Positions 12,301-25,600 of a stretch of 64,000 nucleotides of DNA are shown here, in pieces (position 1 is the stretch's first letter; each line of letters starts with the position of its first letter). Source of the DNA: Echiichthys vipera (taxonomy: Eukaryota > Chordata > Actinopteri > Perciformes > Trachinidae); contig OY829645.1 in NCBI GenBank assembly GCA_963691815.1, positions 15,604,848-15,668,847 of the forward strand, written 5' to 3'. The position numbers and the translations under genes were made by a program. The notes under the pieces were generated by a model, which searched no databases, was not told where the DNA came from, and saw nothing but the letters and a program-made list of their open reading frames with translations.

Positions 12301-15300
12301 TGATCATATTATTTAACAGACTTCCTAGATTTTGTCATTTGAGAGTGACAGCGAGGAATTTGGTGTGTATCCAAGCTTGAAGGCCCAGTCACACCAACCC
12401 AACACCAGGCCAACTGTTGTGTTGCCTTTTGTTAACTGTGTCTCACCAAGTAGCACATACTGTACATTCTGTGCCATTCGTGATAGGAAATAAGCCTCCA
12501 TACCAGCAGACGGCAGCAGTCTGTACCTGATAAAAACAAGGGTTTGTTTTGGACTTACAACCTTTTAAATTTTAGTCGTTTTTTTATTTTCCTCACTTCT
12601 CTTCTTGTGCATTGACTGAACCGCCAAGAGTCATTTCTCTCGCCGAATGGCTCCGACACCAATTCAACATGCTGAATTGGCCGAAAAACAGTCGACGAGA
12701 GCCGACTGGTGTCAACGGTGTGGGACACACACAAAAACTAGGGCACTGTATTTTTAGTGCATGTCCAGGTTTAACCGACGCATGGCTGTCGGCTTGGTGT
12801 ATCACTATTTTTAAAGGCTCAATTCATCTACACAACTTTTGAAATGTGCACACTTCCTATACATAGTTTATCAACTGGGTAAAAGTCTTCTCAAACATAT
12901 CTTAAACTTATTTTGTCATGCAATGTACCATGTATCTGCAACTTACCCATATTTAATGAAAACAAAGCAATTAATGATTTGTCACGAATAAGAAAATCTT
13001 TATCTCTTTCATATTCCAGGTAAATATGCAGTCTTTAAGGCCATAGTAGTGGGCAACCCAACACCCACTGTAACATGGAGCAGAGCAAACGGAGATATAC
13101 ATTATCACCCTGACATGTGTCTGCAAAAGTATGATGAAGTATCGCACGAACATACTATTGAGGTAAGACTCATATGTAGTCATTGAGGTATAATAGATGA
13201 CAGGCTGTAAGAAACCCTAAATGCATGGTCATATTAAGTGTCCAAACCAAAAAATTTACTCGCCCCATGAAAAGGAAAGTAATGTCATGTTTCTGTCAGA
13301 AAATAGTGAAAATCCAAGTTTCTCAAAGTCCAAGGTGACGTCTTCAAATGTCTTATTTCATTAGTCAAAAATCCAAAGATATTCAGTTAATATGATACTA
13401 AAGAAATATCCATTTGAGAGGCTGAAAACAGCATTTTTATGCCATTTTTGCATGAAAATATATTTTAAAAGATTAACCAATTAAAAAATGACGCCGATAA
13501 TTTTTCCGTCGATTGACCAATCAAAATAGGGAATGCGTGCTTGTGGTCGTTCATAGTTTAGGCTTCTAACGAAGTGAGTGGGAGGTGGAGCAAATTTCCA
13601 TGCACTGGAAATGTAAGGTGACAATGCCTTAAGACTCAGACTGCTTTCAGTGACAATACAAATGACATTAACTCTGTGTTTGTATTTCATTAGTTCCCTA
13701 AGGTTGATCCAGAGGATGCAGACACCTACAAATGTTTTGCAACAAATGAATATGGAAAGGCTGTTTGCACTGTTGTCTTGAACGTTATTTCAGGTAGGAT
13801 CCTTATTGTACATCACTGCTGTCTCTCTAGTGTGTTATGTAATAGTTGCATCATATATCCTCTTAATAAGCTGGCACATTTTTACTGAAATGTGATAAAG
13901 GGAATGCAATTTGACGGAATTGTTTGCTTTCAGTTGGATTCTCTAAGAGCAAGGAGCTTCAAAAGAAAGAGAAAGGAGAAGGTGAGGTTCAAATACATGA
14001 CCCTTAAAGTTTTATCTGAATAGATTTGCAAATTTGACTTGTGTTTAATATGGTAGTTTTAGGTTGTTGTTTTTAAGTCGTCACAAGAAAGAGAGCTAAT
14101 GTCCAATGTCTTTGCGTATATCAGACACAAATTAGCACTCAATTGAGCAATAGCTCAGGATGTATGTTGGGATTATATCACAGCTAAGGGGCGTTGTTTA
14201 GCCCGACGCAAAGCAAACACTTTTTCACATAGTTGTGAATGGAACCTGCTCTTTTTGAACTTTTTCAACTTTGAAAAAGACAAAGTTTGACATAAATATT
14301 CACTGATGGACTGGTGTTTCTCATTCCGGTTTCCCAGACACAAAGGACTTCAGAAAAAAACTTAAAAAACGGTGAGTGAAATATTTTTTGTCTCTCAATA
14401 TTGTTATGGTATTGTAATTTCTGTATGACAGTGTATTGTCTATGACAGTATAATAATAATTATTTCATTGAAACACATTGGTGTTTTTTTCTTTTTGCAG
14501 AGGAGGTTCTTCAAATATCATTCATAGCCTGATTTGAACATTATTATTCCTAAAAACAGGAGGAAAAGATTATTCATGGCTGCTGACAGTATTTTCTCAT
14601 TCATGGAGGGATAAAAAGAGATATCCAAAATCTTTAAAAAACTTTGACTTTATGTGTTGACAAAATGAAACAAGAAATTTGAACCAGGCTTTAACCAACG
14701 ATCACATTTCTTTCTTGAACTGTAAGAAAATGAGCATCTTTCATAGGATTATGCCTAATTTGTATATTTAAAAAAAAAGAACATATTAAAAAACTTGTAA
14801 TACAAAACATATTTGTTTTAATGTAGGCAATCATCTGGGGACGTTTCATGGTGATATCTATTATTAAAAACATGTTGCCCTATTCACCTGTGGCGTCTCC
14901 TCTTAATCAATCGTCTCTGTCTGCAGCAATGAGGATGGAACACGTGAGGAAAAGCCAATGGATCAAGAGGAGAAAGTCTGGGAAATTCTCCTTAGTGCAG
15001 ACAAGAAAGACTACGAGCGCATCTGTGCCGAATATGGTATTACAGACTTCCGCTACATGCTGAAGAAACTCACTGAAATGAAGAAAGAGAGAGAGGATGA
15101 GATTGCAGAGGTATGTAGCCTTTTGATTCTCCTTTCTTTCTGAGCATGTGTAACCACTAAGCTCTTTATACCACTTGTTGTTTCAGCAGTATTTGTTATG
15201 CTTGACCCACACAAAAAAATTCCAACCTTAACAGAAGTGGATAATGTGAGACCCAACACATAACGACATGTAATGATACATCTAACAGTTTAGTTCCTCT

Positions 15301-18300
15301 AGTGTGTGGAGAGAAACGATTTGGCCACACACTAATATATTTAATTTATCTTCAACCAGTGATGGTCTGAAACGGTCCAAACTTGACTTTACCTTGCCAG
15401 GGTCCTGAGCGGCGAATCCGTCCACTCCACAGAGTTAACTGAAGATGTAAACGGAGTGTAACTGTTTGACAAATCTTTCTGATATCAGGCAAATTTTTTA
15501 TGCTACTTGTACAACCAATTAACGAAGAGAAACGACAAAAATGTGGTTAAAGTCATGGGGACGGCAATTATTCAAGGTTAATAATAGTAAATATAATGTC
15601 AAGGTTTGTTAGTGGATGCTATCATTCTTTCCGACGTGACTGCGTCCTTGGCGTTCCCCAAACACAACAGGATAGCAGATCGTGAATATTGAACGTATTT
15701 AATATTTGATGGCGGCGCGTGTAGACGCAGCGACCTCTCGCTCTCCCGATTATGCAATGTTTTGTTCATTTAAAGAATGTTTGTCTGAACGTTTTTCTTG
15801 TCGTCTACATCGGAATACAAGTACAGTCTTTATTAGACATTCGAAAAAGCAAGATCTGCAAAGTTTTGGAACCAACAACAGAGACGCTGAAAGAGCTCAG
15901 ACTGCTCGTACGGCCTGCTTTCACACTGGACTCGCCTGCTACCCCTCCACCAGAAAGGAGGCGTCGGAAGCAGTGTGCGAGGACAACAAAGAGGGGCATG
16001 CGTGGAGGTATCCGAGCCAGGCTAGAGGCAAGTCTAACTCGCCCAGCCATTCCATCTATCCTCCTGGCAAATGTACGATCATTGGACAATAAAATGGACC
16101 ACATCCGACTACTGAGATCAGCGAATCGAAAAGTGAGTTACTGCTATGTGCTTGCATTCACTGAAACATGGCTAAATGACAACATTACCGACTCTGCTGT
16201 ACAACTGGAGCAGCTAGCATGCTACCGAGCGGATAGAGCCTTGGCAGAAGGAGGTAAGACCCGTGGCGGAGGGATCTGTGTTTACATCCGAGATGTGTGG
16301 TGCCGGGACGTGGCGGTGGTATGCAACACTGTTCTCCACTGGTTTAGAGAGTTTATGATCATAAAGTGTCGTCATTTCTATTTGCCCAGAGTAATTACTG
16401 TGATTCTACTAGCGGCAGTCTACATCCCTCCCACTAACAACAGCAGTGATAGGAACGCTGCACTTATTGAACTGTACCAAGCCATCAGTGAATAACAAAC
16501 ATATCCAGATGGTTTCACTATCCTCGCAGGATATTTTAACCATTCTGATCTCAAGACTGTACTGCCAAAATTTAACCAGCACGTTAACTTTCCAACAAGG
16601 GGTGTTAACACCTTGGATCTGGTCTACACCACATACAAAGGAGCGTACAAAGCCACCCCTCCCCCACATTGGCCTATCTGACAACCTCACTGTTATGCTA
16701 ATGCCTGCATACAAACAAAAAAAGGTGAAAGCCACCAAACTGGTTCTGAAGCAGATTAGTGTGTGGCCCGAGGGAGCCTCCTCATTTCTTCAAGACTGCT
16801 TTGACACTACAGACTGGGAGATGTTCAAACAGGAAGCCACTTATAAGAACAACACAGACATTGAGTAGTACAGAACTAGAAGCCATGGTTGACGGGGGAC
16901 GTCCACAGGCTGTTGAGGGCAAGAGACAAGGCCTTCAGAGCTGGAGACGAATCTGGCTTGAGAACAGCAAGAGCCAATCTTTGCCGTGGCATCAGAAAAG
17001 CAAATCAGGATCACACACACAGAATAACATCCCACTTCAACAACAGCAAAAATGCACGGAGCCTATGGCAAGCAACTGGCTGCTCGACTTCCTCAGCGAG
17101 AGGCCACAAGCTGTACGTGTTGGGAACAACACCTCCAGCACCATCACCCTGAGCACGGGGGCTCCACAAGGCTGCGTGCTCAGTCCTCTGCTCTTCATCT
17201 TATTGACGCACGACTGCACACCAACTGACAGCACCAATCACCTCATAAAGTTTGCGGGCGACACAACTCTGATGGGTCTCATCATTAAGCGGGGAACGAG
17301 ACAGACTACAGGAAAGAGGTAGACCTTCTGACCACGTGGTGTAGGAACAACAACCACCTGCTAAATGTCAGCAAGACGAAGGAGATAGTTGTTCCAGAAA
17401 GACCACACCGACCACCCACCAATAACCATCGATGGTGCTGCTGTGGAGAGAGTGAGTAGCACCAAATCCCTTGGGGTGCACATCAGTGAGGACCTGTCAT
17501 GGACTACAAACACTACATTACTGGCAAAGAAGGCACAACAGCACCTCGACTTAATGCGGAAACTCAAAAGGTTAAGCTCTCCACCACCCATCCTGACAAC
17601 ATTCTACAGAGGCACCATTGAGAGCATCATTTCCAGCTGTATTACTGTATGGGGCGGGACCTTCACTGAGTACAACATAAGAGCGCATAGTGAATACAGC
17701 AGGGAAAATCATTGGTGCCCCACTCCCATCCCTATAAGACTTGTACACCAAGCACCTCACCCAGAAAGCGGTCAAAATACTGAGTGACCCAAGTCATCCC
17801 ACACACAAACTGTTCAGTCTCCTGCCCTCTGGAAATAGGTACAGGAGCATCCATTCCCGCACCACTAGACTCCATAACAGCTTTGTCCACCAGGCTGCTG
17901 AACTCTCTCTCCTCTCTACCCTCAGCCCGACCCAGCAGAGCGTCAGGAACATAAAAATACGCCCTCCAAGAGACATCCTGAACAGACACACCAAAAATGA
18001 CTATGCAAAAGGCACATACGGACCTGCTGCTATCAAATGTTTTGCACTATTATGCCACCATCGGCCCTTTTCATATTATTTTTTTATTATTATTATTATT
18101 GTATTGTTTTGTTGTTACTATAGCAGTTAGATCATTTATGTTGTGTCACTTACCATTGTGTCTTGCCACTTTACTAATTGTGTCTTGTCTTGTCTTTGTC
18201 TTGTCTAGTCTACGCATGGGAAAGTGAGAAACGAAATTTCGATTCCTTGTATGTCTTGTTCATGGGAAGAATTGACAATAAAGCTGACTTTGACTTTGAC

Positions 18301-19629
18301 TCTTATTTGCAATTTGAAATCGGTGCAGCCAGACTCATTAAAAATATATATTTTTTTCTCTTTATTTTTACTGTAGTTTGTTTCACACATCAGCACACTG
18401 AAACATATTGAAGTCAATGACAACGACTGTGCAACAATTGAGTTGGACATGGACCTCAAGGATCCTTCCAGCAAAGTTTTCCTGTACAAGGTGAGGAGCC
18501 TTTACTACTCACTATACTACTATAACTATTAACTCAAGTATAATATTGTTGCATTTTAATATCCTTTATCAATATGGTAACATGCCCATAAATTCCGCAG
18601 GATGGCGTCATGGTTCCGTTCACCCTAGAAGAAAGTGATTCGCAGAAGCATAGTTTGAAACAAGTTGGCAGGAAATTTATATTCAAAATTGGCAAACTAG
18701 GTTCAGAAGATGCTGGACTCTACTCAGTGGATGTCGGTGGTGTCAATGTATTCTCCACAGAGTTTAAAGGTATGTCTTTAATCAAGGGATTAAAATTACA
18801 TTAGGTTTAACTAAATTCAGTCAAATGATTGCTGATATGTCATTGCTGTCCAACGATATTCTTTTTAGATGTGTAATTAGTTAATTTAGGAAATAGTTGG
18901 GACAGATTAACAAACAGGGTGTTTGCAGGCAGTTTAATTTAATGTCTTTAAAGACCTTTTTTAAGACCTTTTTCAGATATTCAAAGACCACTTCAAGTTC
19001 TAACCTGAAACATCAGCATCACACTTTCAAATTCTGCAGCAATACCATTTTTGAGTTTTGGATATTCGGTACTAATCAAGAGTGTATATTCAGATATTTG
19101 TTGCTGTCTTCGGGATGGAGGGGGCGCAGCAGCATGAACTAGGAAGAGTCATATCCGCGCACAATGGCATTACGTTGCTGTAAACAGTGACGATCTTCCT
19201 AAAATTGCCTGAAAACAACACCAGTCTGCTACAGTAAAATCACACAGACCTGACAGACATGTCTCCATTCTTGGCTGATATGGACGGCAAGGCGCTGCAG
19301 TGTTTCAGTGGAGTTAATTAATTAGCGGCTAGGATGAACAGCACAGTGAATTTCAGCCTGCATTTATACGGCTTTTAAGCCTTACATATTTGAGAAATAG
19401 CAGCTGATGTTGGTAGTAGAGCAAAAAGTTAGTGGCTGCAACAAGTGTAGACGAACAAATATCCGAGTACTACTTACCATATTGGTGTAACAGGACCTTT
19501 GTGTAGATTTATTAAGCAGCCTTCAGTCAGTGGTTGTCCTTGTATTGTAAGATGATGTCAAATCCAGCAGGGTTCCATAAAAATACTACTACTACTACTA
19601 CTACCGCTAATAATAATAATAATGATAAT

Positions 19630-19687
<58 letters not shown>

Positions 19688-22600
19688 TTTATTTGCATTG
19701 AACTTTACATTCAACAATCTCAAAGTGATAAAGAGCAGAATAGAAACAATATTAAAATAAAAGGTAAAATGAAAAACAAGTTATTAGTTAAAAGGAGAAC
19801 ATCTAAAAGACATTTAGCAAAATGCTTTGGTGAACAGGAAGGTTTTTAAAAAAAACATATGTAGTCTGCGGGGCCCTCAGGTGGTCAGGGAGGGCGTTCC
19901 ATAATCTCAGAGCATCTGAGGAAAAGGCCTGATCACACATGTTGCAGAGCTTGGTTCTTGGGACTTGGAGGGTGTTTGAGGTACCTGAACGGAGGATGTG
20001 TGAAGTGGTCTAGGGGGTAAGGAGTTCCTTCAGGTATAGGGGGGCATGTCTGTGAATGCACTGGTGGGTGAGGAGAGAGACCTTGTACACAATTCTGAGT
20101 GGGAAAGGGAGCCAGTGAAGAGATTGCAGGACAGAATCCCAATACATGCCCAAACAATGATCACATTAATTCACTCTCTGGCCAAATATATCTATGTCTT
20201 AATTACTTCTCAATTGATTTATTGATTCAACATTTTTTAAGACCACACAGGCACCCTGATGAAATTCTCTCACTGCTTATGTTTTCTATTTTGTGTCTTT
20301 CTGAAACTGCAGTGCCTGATGTTGACTTTGCTGTCAAAATACAAGAGGTTAAAGCAACAGAACGAGAGGACGCCCTCTTTCAATGTGTCCTGACTGCTCC
20401 TATGAATGAGATTAAATGGATGGGGAAAAGCGCTACACTGACGAATAGCGAGAAACATGAAATCATTGTATCTGAAGATAAGCTTATCCACAAGTTGATT
20501 GTGCGGGACTGTTTGCCTTTGGATGGTGGTATCTATGCTGCTGTGGCAGGCATCAAATCCTGCAACACGTGGCTTATAGTTGAAGGTGAGAAAATTATTA
20601 TCTTCCAACTTTTCAATCCTCCAAATTCAGGTTAAATGGTCATGTAGAATATGTTGAAGATACTTTCCAGACATCCACAAATTGTTAGTCCAAATTTTAT
20701 ATTAAACAAAAATAATAACTATATTTATATTTATATTATCTTTTATAGCTGACAAAGATCCTGCCAACAAGGGCAAGAAGGCATCTCGCAAAGCTACTAT
20801 GGCTGGAGGTGGTAATGACGAAGATCTGATGAAAATAGCTAAGGAACAACAGGAAAAATATCAAAAAGAAATGGAAGAAAAAATGGAAAAGGCCAAGAAG
20901 GCTCAAGCAGAGAAAGCAGCTGCAGCTGAAGTTGCCCGAGCAGAGGCTGAAGAAGCTAAAAAGGCAGCTGCTGAAGAAAAAGCCAAGGCCAAGGCTGCAG
21001 CTAAGGCTGCTGGAAAGACAAAGAAGACAGCAGCCAGCAAGGACGCAGTTGCAAGGAAAACTAAGAAAAAAGTGGCTGGGGCTACAGAGGGGAGTCTAGA
21101 CGCTGGTGGTGCAGTTGGCACTGGTGGTGCTGATGGTGCAGGAGGCCCTGGTGGTGCCGTTGGTGCAGGAGGCACCGGTGGTGCTGCTGCGTCAGTAGGT
21201 GCTGGCGGTGCTGGTGGGTCCGGCGGAGCAGGGGGGGCAGGGGGTGATGGTGGCACAGGGACTGGTGCTGGTACTGCTGGTGGTGCTGCTGGTTGTGCTG
21301 GTGCTGCTGGTGGTAGTGGTACCGGTGGCGGCGCAGGTGGTGAAGGTGGAGGAAAAGATGGAACTAGAGCTGGAGCTAAAGGAACAAGGGCTGGAGCTGG
21401 AACTAGAGCTGGAGCTGTCATATATGGAGATGGAGTTGTTGGTGGTGAAGGTTTTGGAGAAGATTTTGAAGATGAAGATTCATTTGAAGATTCTGATAAA
21501 GAAAGTGAGGGAGAAGGAGCAGGAGATGGAGAGGGAGCAGGACGAGGAGGAGAAGGAGCAGATGGAGGAGAGGGAGGAGAGGCAAGAGAAGGGGGTGGAG
21601 AAGGATGCAAAAAACGCAAGAAACGTCTGAGAGATGGTCCACTTGTTCCTGATACTGTGATAGGTAAGAAATTCATACTCGACAGAAAACATACATTTAT
21701 TTTGAGAGACTTAATGACGAAAATGACTTCCAAAATGTGTCCATTATTCTCCTAAATGCTCATGAGGATGCAGTATAAACATCTCTATAGAGAAACTTGC
21801 TTTAATTTAAGAAATGTCAATATTATTAATAATAGAGGCAACAGCAGAATGTACTGATTTATTTTTATAGACTTCTCTCTTTTTTTGTCTGCATTTCACA
21901 ATCCTCTTTATTAGAAATTGTATCTTACTGTTAAATAAACAAGACACTGTTGCTCTTCCTAAATAACTTTCAGATTCTTTACAAAAGTATATTAATCTTA
22001 AATATCCTTAAAAATATTGAATCAACAATACTTTTACAAAGAATTTTGAAACTAAATTATTTGAAAAAAGGAAATGATAAGGGTTTTACTTAGATCATGC
22101 AGAATGAATGCTAGTATGTTTATGACATTTATGTTACTCAGGTCTTCATCAGGTCATTATCACATTGCTATAATGATAAAATGCCTGTAATTCTGATTAA
22201 AGTTGCTACTTATTATCACTAATAGGAGATAATAATGATGAGGAAACCAATAATCAACAAGGTGAAAAATCTGGGGAAAAAAGGATTCGTCCCAAAAAGA
22301 AAAATGTGGAAGTTGAAAATGCTGTTGTTGGTAAGAGATGTCAAAGGCTGCATGCTGTAGGCAATAGACTATTAGAGTCATTTGTTTATGAAAATGTCTT
22401 TGACATCACAACTGAAGAAAATCCTAAACTAAACTTTCTAACTTTGCAGCTGAACTAAAGGATCAGTGTGTAGGAATTAGCGGCATCTAGTGGTGAGGTT
22501 GCGACCTACTGAATACCCTTTCCTTTCACCTTTACCTTTCCAAGTGTCTAGCAGCAGTAACAGTAGCCCTCAGTTATTGTCAGAACACGAAAGCCCTCTC

Positions 22601-25600
22601 TAGAGCTAGTTTTTTTTTTTTTCATTCTGGGCTACTTGCATGCAACATGCCGGTGCAACACCGCAGGCTTTGTGAAAGGGGGACCTGCTCCTTCTGTATA
22701 AGATATAAAGGGCTGATTCTAAGTTAACAAAAACACAACAATTCCTAGTTTCACCTGATTATACACTAATAAAAACACAATTATGAATAGTTAATTCCAT
22801 TTCTACCATTAGATTACCCTAAATCCTACACACACTGACTGAATTAAACAGCAGGCACTGACACTTTACACTGCTTAGCTTTGCTGACCATACAGTTAGC
22901 TAAAAGCTCCACGTGGGCCAGGTGAATTTCAAAACATAGTTCAAAGTTACCACGAAAAAAATACAGCACAGTTTGGTTTCAATGTGGCAGGACATTTAAC
23001 TGCTCAAATTGCTCTTCTGAGTCAGAAGAAACTGTAGGCTTTAACTATTGCTTTATCAATAATTAACATTAATTGATTAATAACAACAACCAAAACAATT
23101 TTTTGTCTATATCTATGTATGTTTGTTTAGGCGCCCTTTTTCTTAGAGTCAGACAGCATATAGCACAATATGAATTACATATATATACTGAATTCTGAAT
23201 TATCCTCCAGCTAATACTTTATTTAAATGAATGTATCATCAAACACAGCCCAACATCGTGTTTCATCTTGTCTACATGATTTGCATTTGAGTTTCAGTTT
23301 TGATGACTTGCTTGGATGAGGGTTCAGTCAAGCAGCGCAGTAATGAGGAGAGACTGATAGGCCTACAGAGAGAGCAAGATGCCTGAATATTAATCAATAT
23401 CAATATTTGAACTGGAACACATCATCACATTTCAATCAATTAAAATTAGAGCACTTTTATACAAGATACAAGTGGCCCATTAAGTGACCACCCAATCTAC
23501 CCTCAGTAAGGATGAAGTTGACATACAGTCTATTCAGTAGACATTGCCCAACCCTAATGTGTGTGCTTTCATGTTTGTAGACATGTTTGTCTTTTTTGTT
23601 GTTATAAATACCTTGTTTAATTCATGTACAAGTTTGTCATGTAAGAGAGGGGTGTAAAAGGTGATGTTTTTAATTTGAGCCCAGTCATAACATACTTTGG
23701 GAAATAAAAAACGCATTAACTCAAAATATAATAACAAACTTACTGGATAATTTATACAAAGGTCTGTATTTAAAACATAGAGTTTTAAAAAGTTTTTTTA
23801 TTTCAATTCCTCACTCAAAAATAGTAGACAAATTAGGCCACACCTCTGTGACGTCTCAACCTCTGACCAGCGCTCTCAATCACTTCTGTCAGGTAAGATA
23901 GCTCATACTCGTTTTTCCTACAGTGAGAGCATCTCTTTTTCATGAATGAAACACTATGTCTGAGAAAAACAAAAGTGCAAATTACTCATCAGTATCAAAA
24001 AGAAAGCAATATAGCATATACCTGAAGTGTTACATTTACTTCAGTTTAACTGAAGGACAGGTCATTTGTGGTCACTTGACAGTGGCACAATTATAGAACC
24101 AATCTTGAATATCACCTTTTCCACCACCCTCTTCTTCTGTATTGAAGTCATTGTTTGTTATTTATGTTGTTGCTGTTCATCTTGTTTTCATCTATGTTGA
24201 CATTATTGTTACTGTTTTCATTAATGTTATTTGCAAGGCATATCCAACACCAAATGAGAAACATTGGATTGATGGTTATTACGATGATACCCCGAAAACG
24301 GAAACAAACAAACAAACAAACAAACAAACAAACCAAAAACGGCCCGAGTGGTGCCAGTGGTGATTGGCACTGGGCCAGCAGCAGGCTGTGATGAATCTCC
24401 TGAAAATGGTGAAGGTGCAGGCGATGGTGAGCCAGCAGCAGCTGGCAAGCATTCAGGCCGTACACTGCAAGGCCCATTGATCATGGAGACGGTTAGTGGT
24501 AAGATCACTGGAGCTACATTAACTGCTGCATGGGAAGCACTGTCACTGAATAAAGTCATTTGATGAGCAGATGACTTTTCCAGTGGTTTTAGAGGGGTTA
24601 ATGTATTAAGTGTGTGTGGCTACAGAGCAAAATGCTAAATTTGATCTCTAATTGGTTAAATAACCTTTTAGATTGATCAGAGTTCAGCAGGAGTTGATAT
24701 CATCTAGATAGTGCCTTTAAATGCTAATCAAATCTGATGTACTAATGGTTTTTGTCTATAGCACACAGTGAGTGAAGTGAATCGAATCATACTTTAATCT
24801 TATGTTTTGTATACAATAGAATGGCATTGGTTATAAAATGGTATTTCTATGACCTACAGGTTGGATATCATCAGGCAATATTCATGTGTTTGCGTGTGTG
24901 TGTGTAAATAATGTTTAAATGTGCTTGGCGTTAACAATGTCGCTTGCCTTTTTAAATGTTAATTCAGGATGAGTCGGTGCATTGAGGTTAATTATTTAAA
25001 TGAGTGAACACAGAACTGATCATGTTCTTGATGCAACAACTGCAACACTTGTGTGTAGACACTCTTTCATTATTTGAAGATTGAAGACAACCCAAGCTGA
25101 CATTGGAGGATGGTCACGCTCTAAAATCAATTCATCCACACTGAAGATCGAAATTCAGATCAACCACACAAAATGCTTATTTCTTCCACTGACCAAGGAA
25201 ATGGCAGTCGAGTGGGACATTCTTTCAAGAGTAACTAAGTGAACAGAGGCAAATGAAAGCCTTAGTTCGGTGATGATATTCTTATGAGTTCAACTGCAGA
25301 TTTTCTATTTGAAGAAGACCACTCAGATAATCAAGCTATGCACTAATCAAGAAAACATTTTCATCAAGTTTCCAATAAATGCCAAATGTGCTCTTCTTAC
25401 GTCCCTTATATAGTGTCTTCAAGTATATTTTTTGGCATCACATCTGCATTTTGTCATGTATTTATTAATCATTATAAAATACATGATACCAACAAAAATG
25501 CAGAAAGAAATTGTGTATGTTTGACTGGAGGTAAGTGTACACACCCATACATAGATGCATTACAAACAGTTGAAGCAACTCAGCAAAAACTTGTATGCAG

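Noticed and set aside
20903..21733. 276-codon antisense open frame, Pro/Ala/Ser-rich
   Set aside because: It is the mirror of the Gly/Ala-rich sense exon of copy A; base skew alone keeps it open.
22440..22480. Acceptor-like ctttgcag with open frame as a linker exon
   Set aside because: It runs straight into the left end of a MITE and has no donor in phase.
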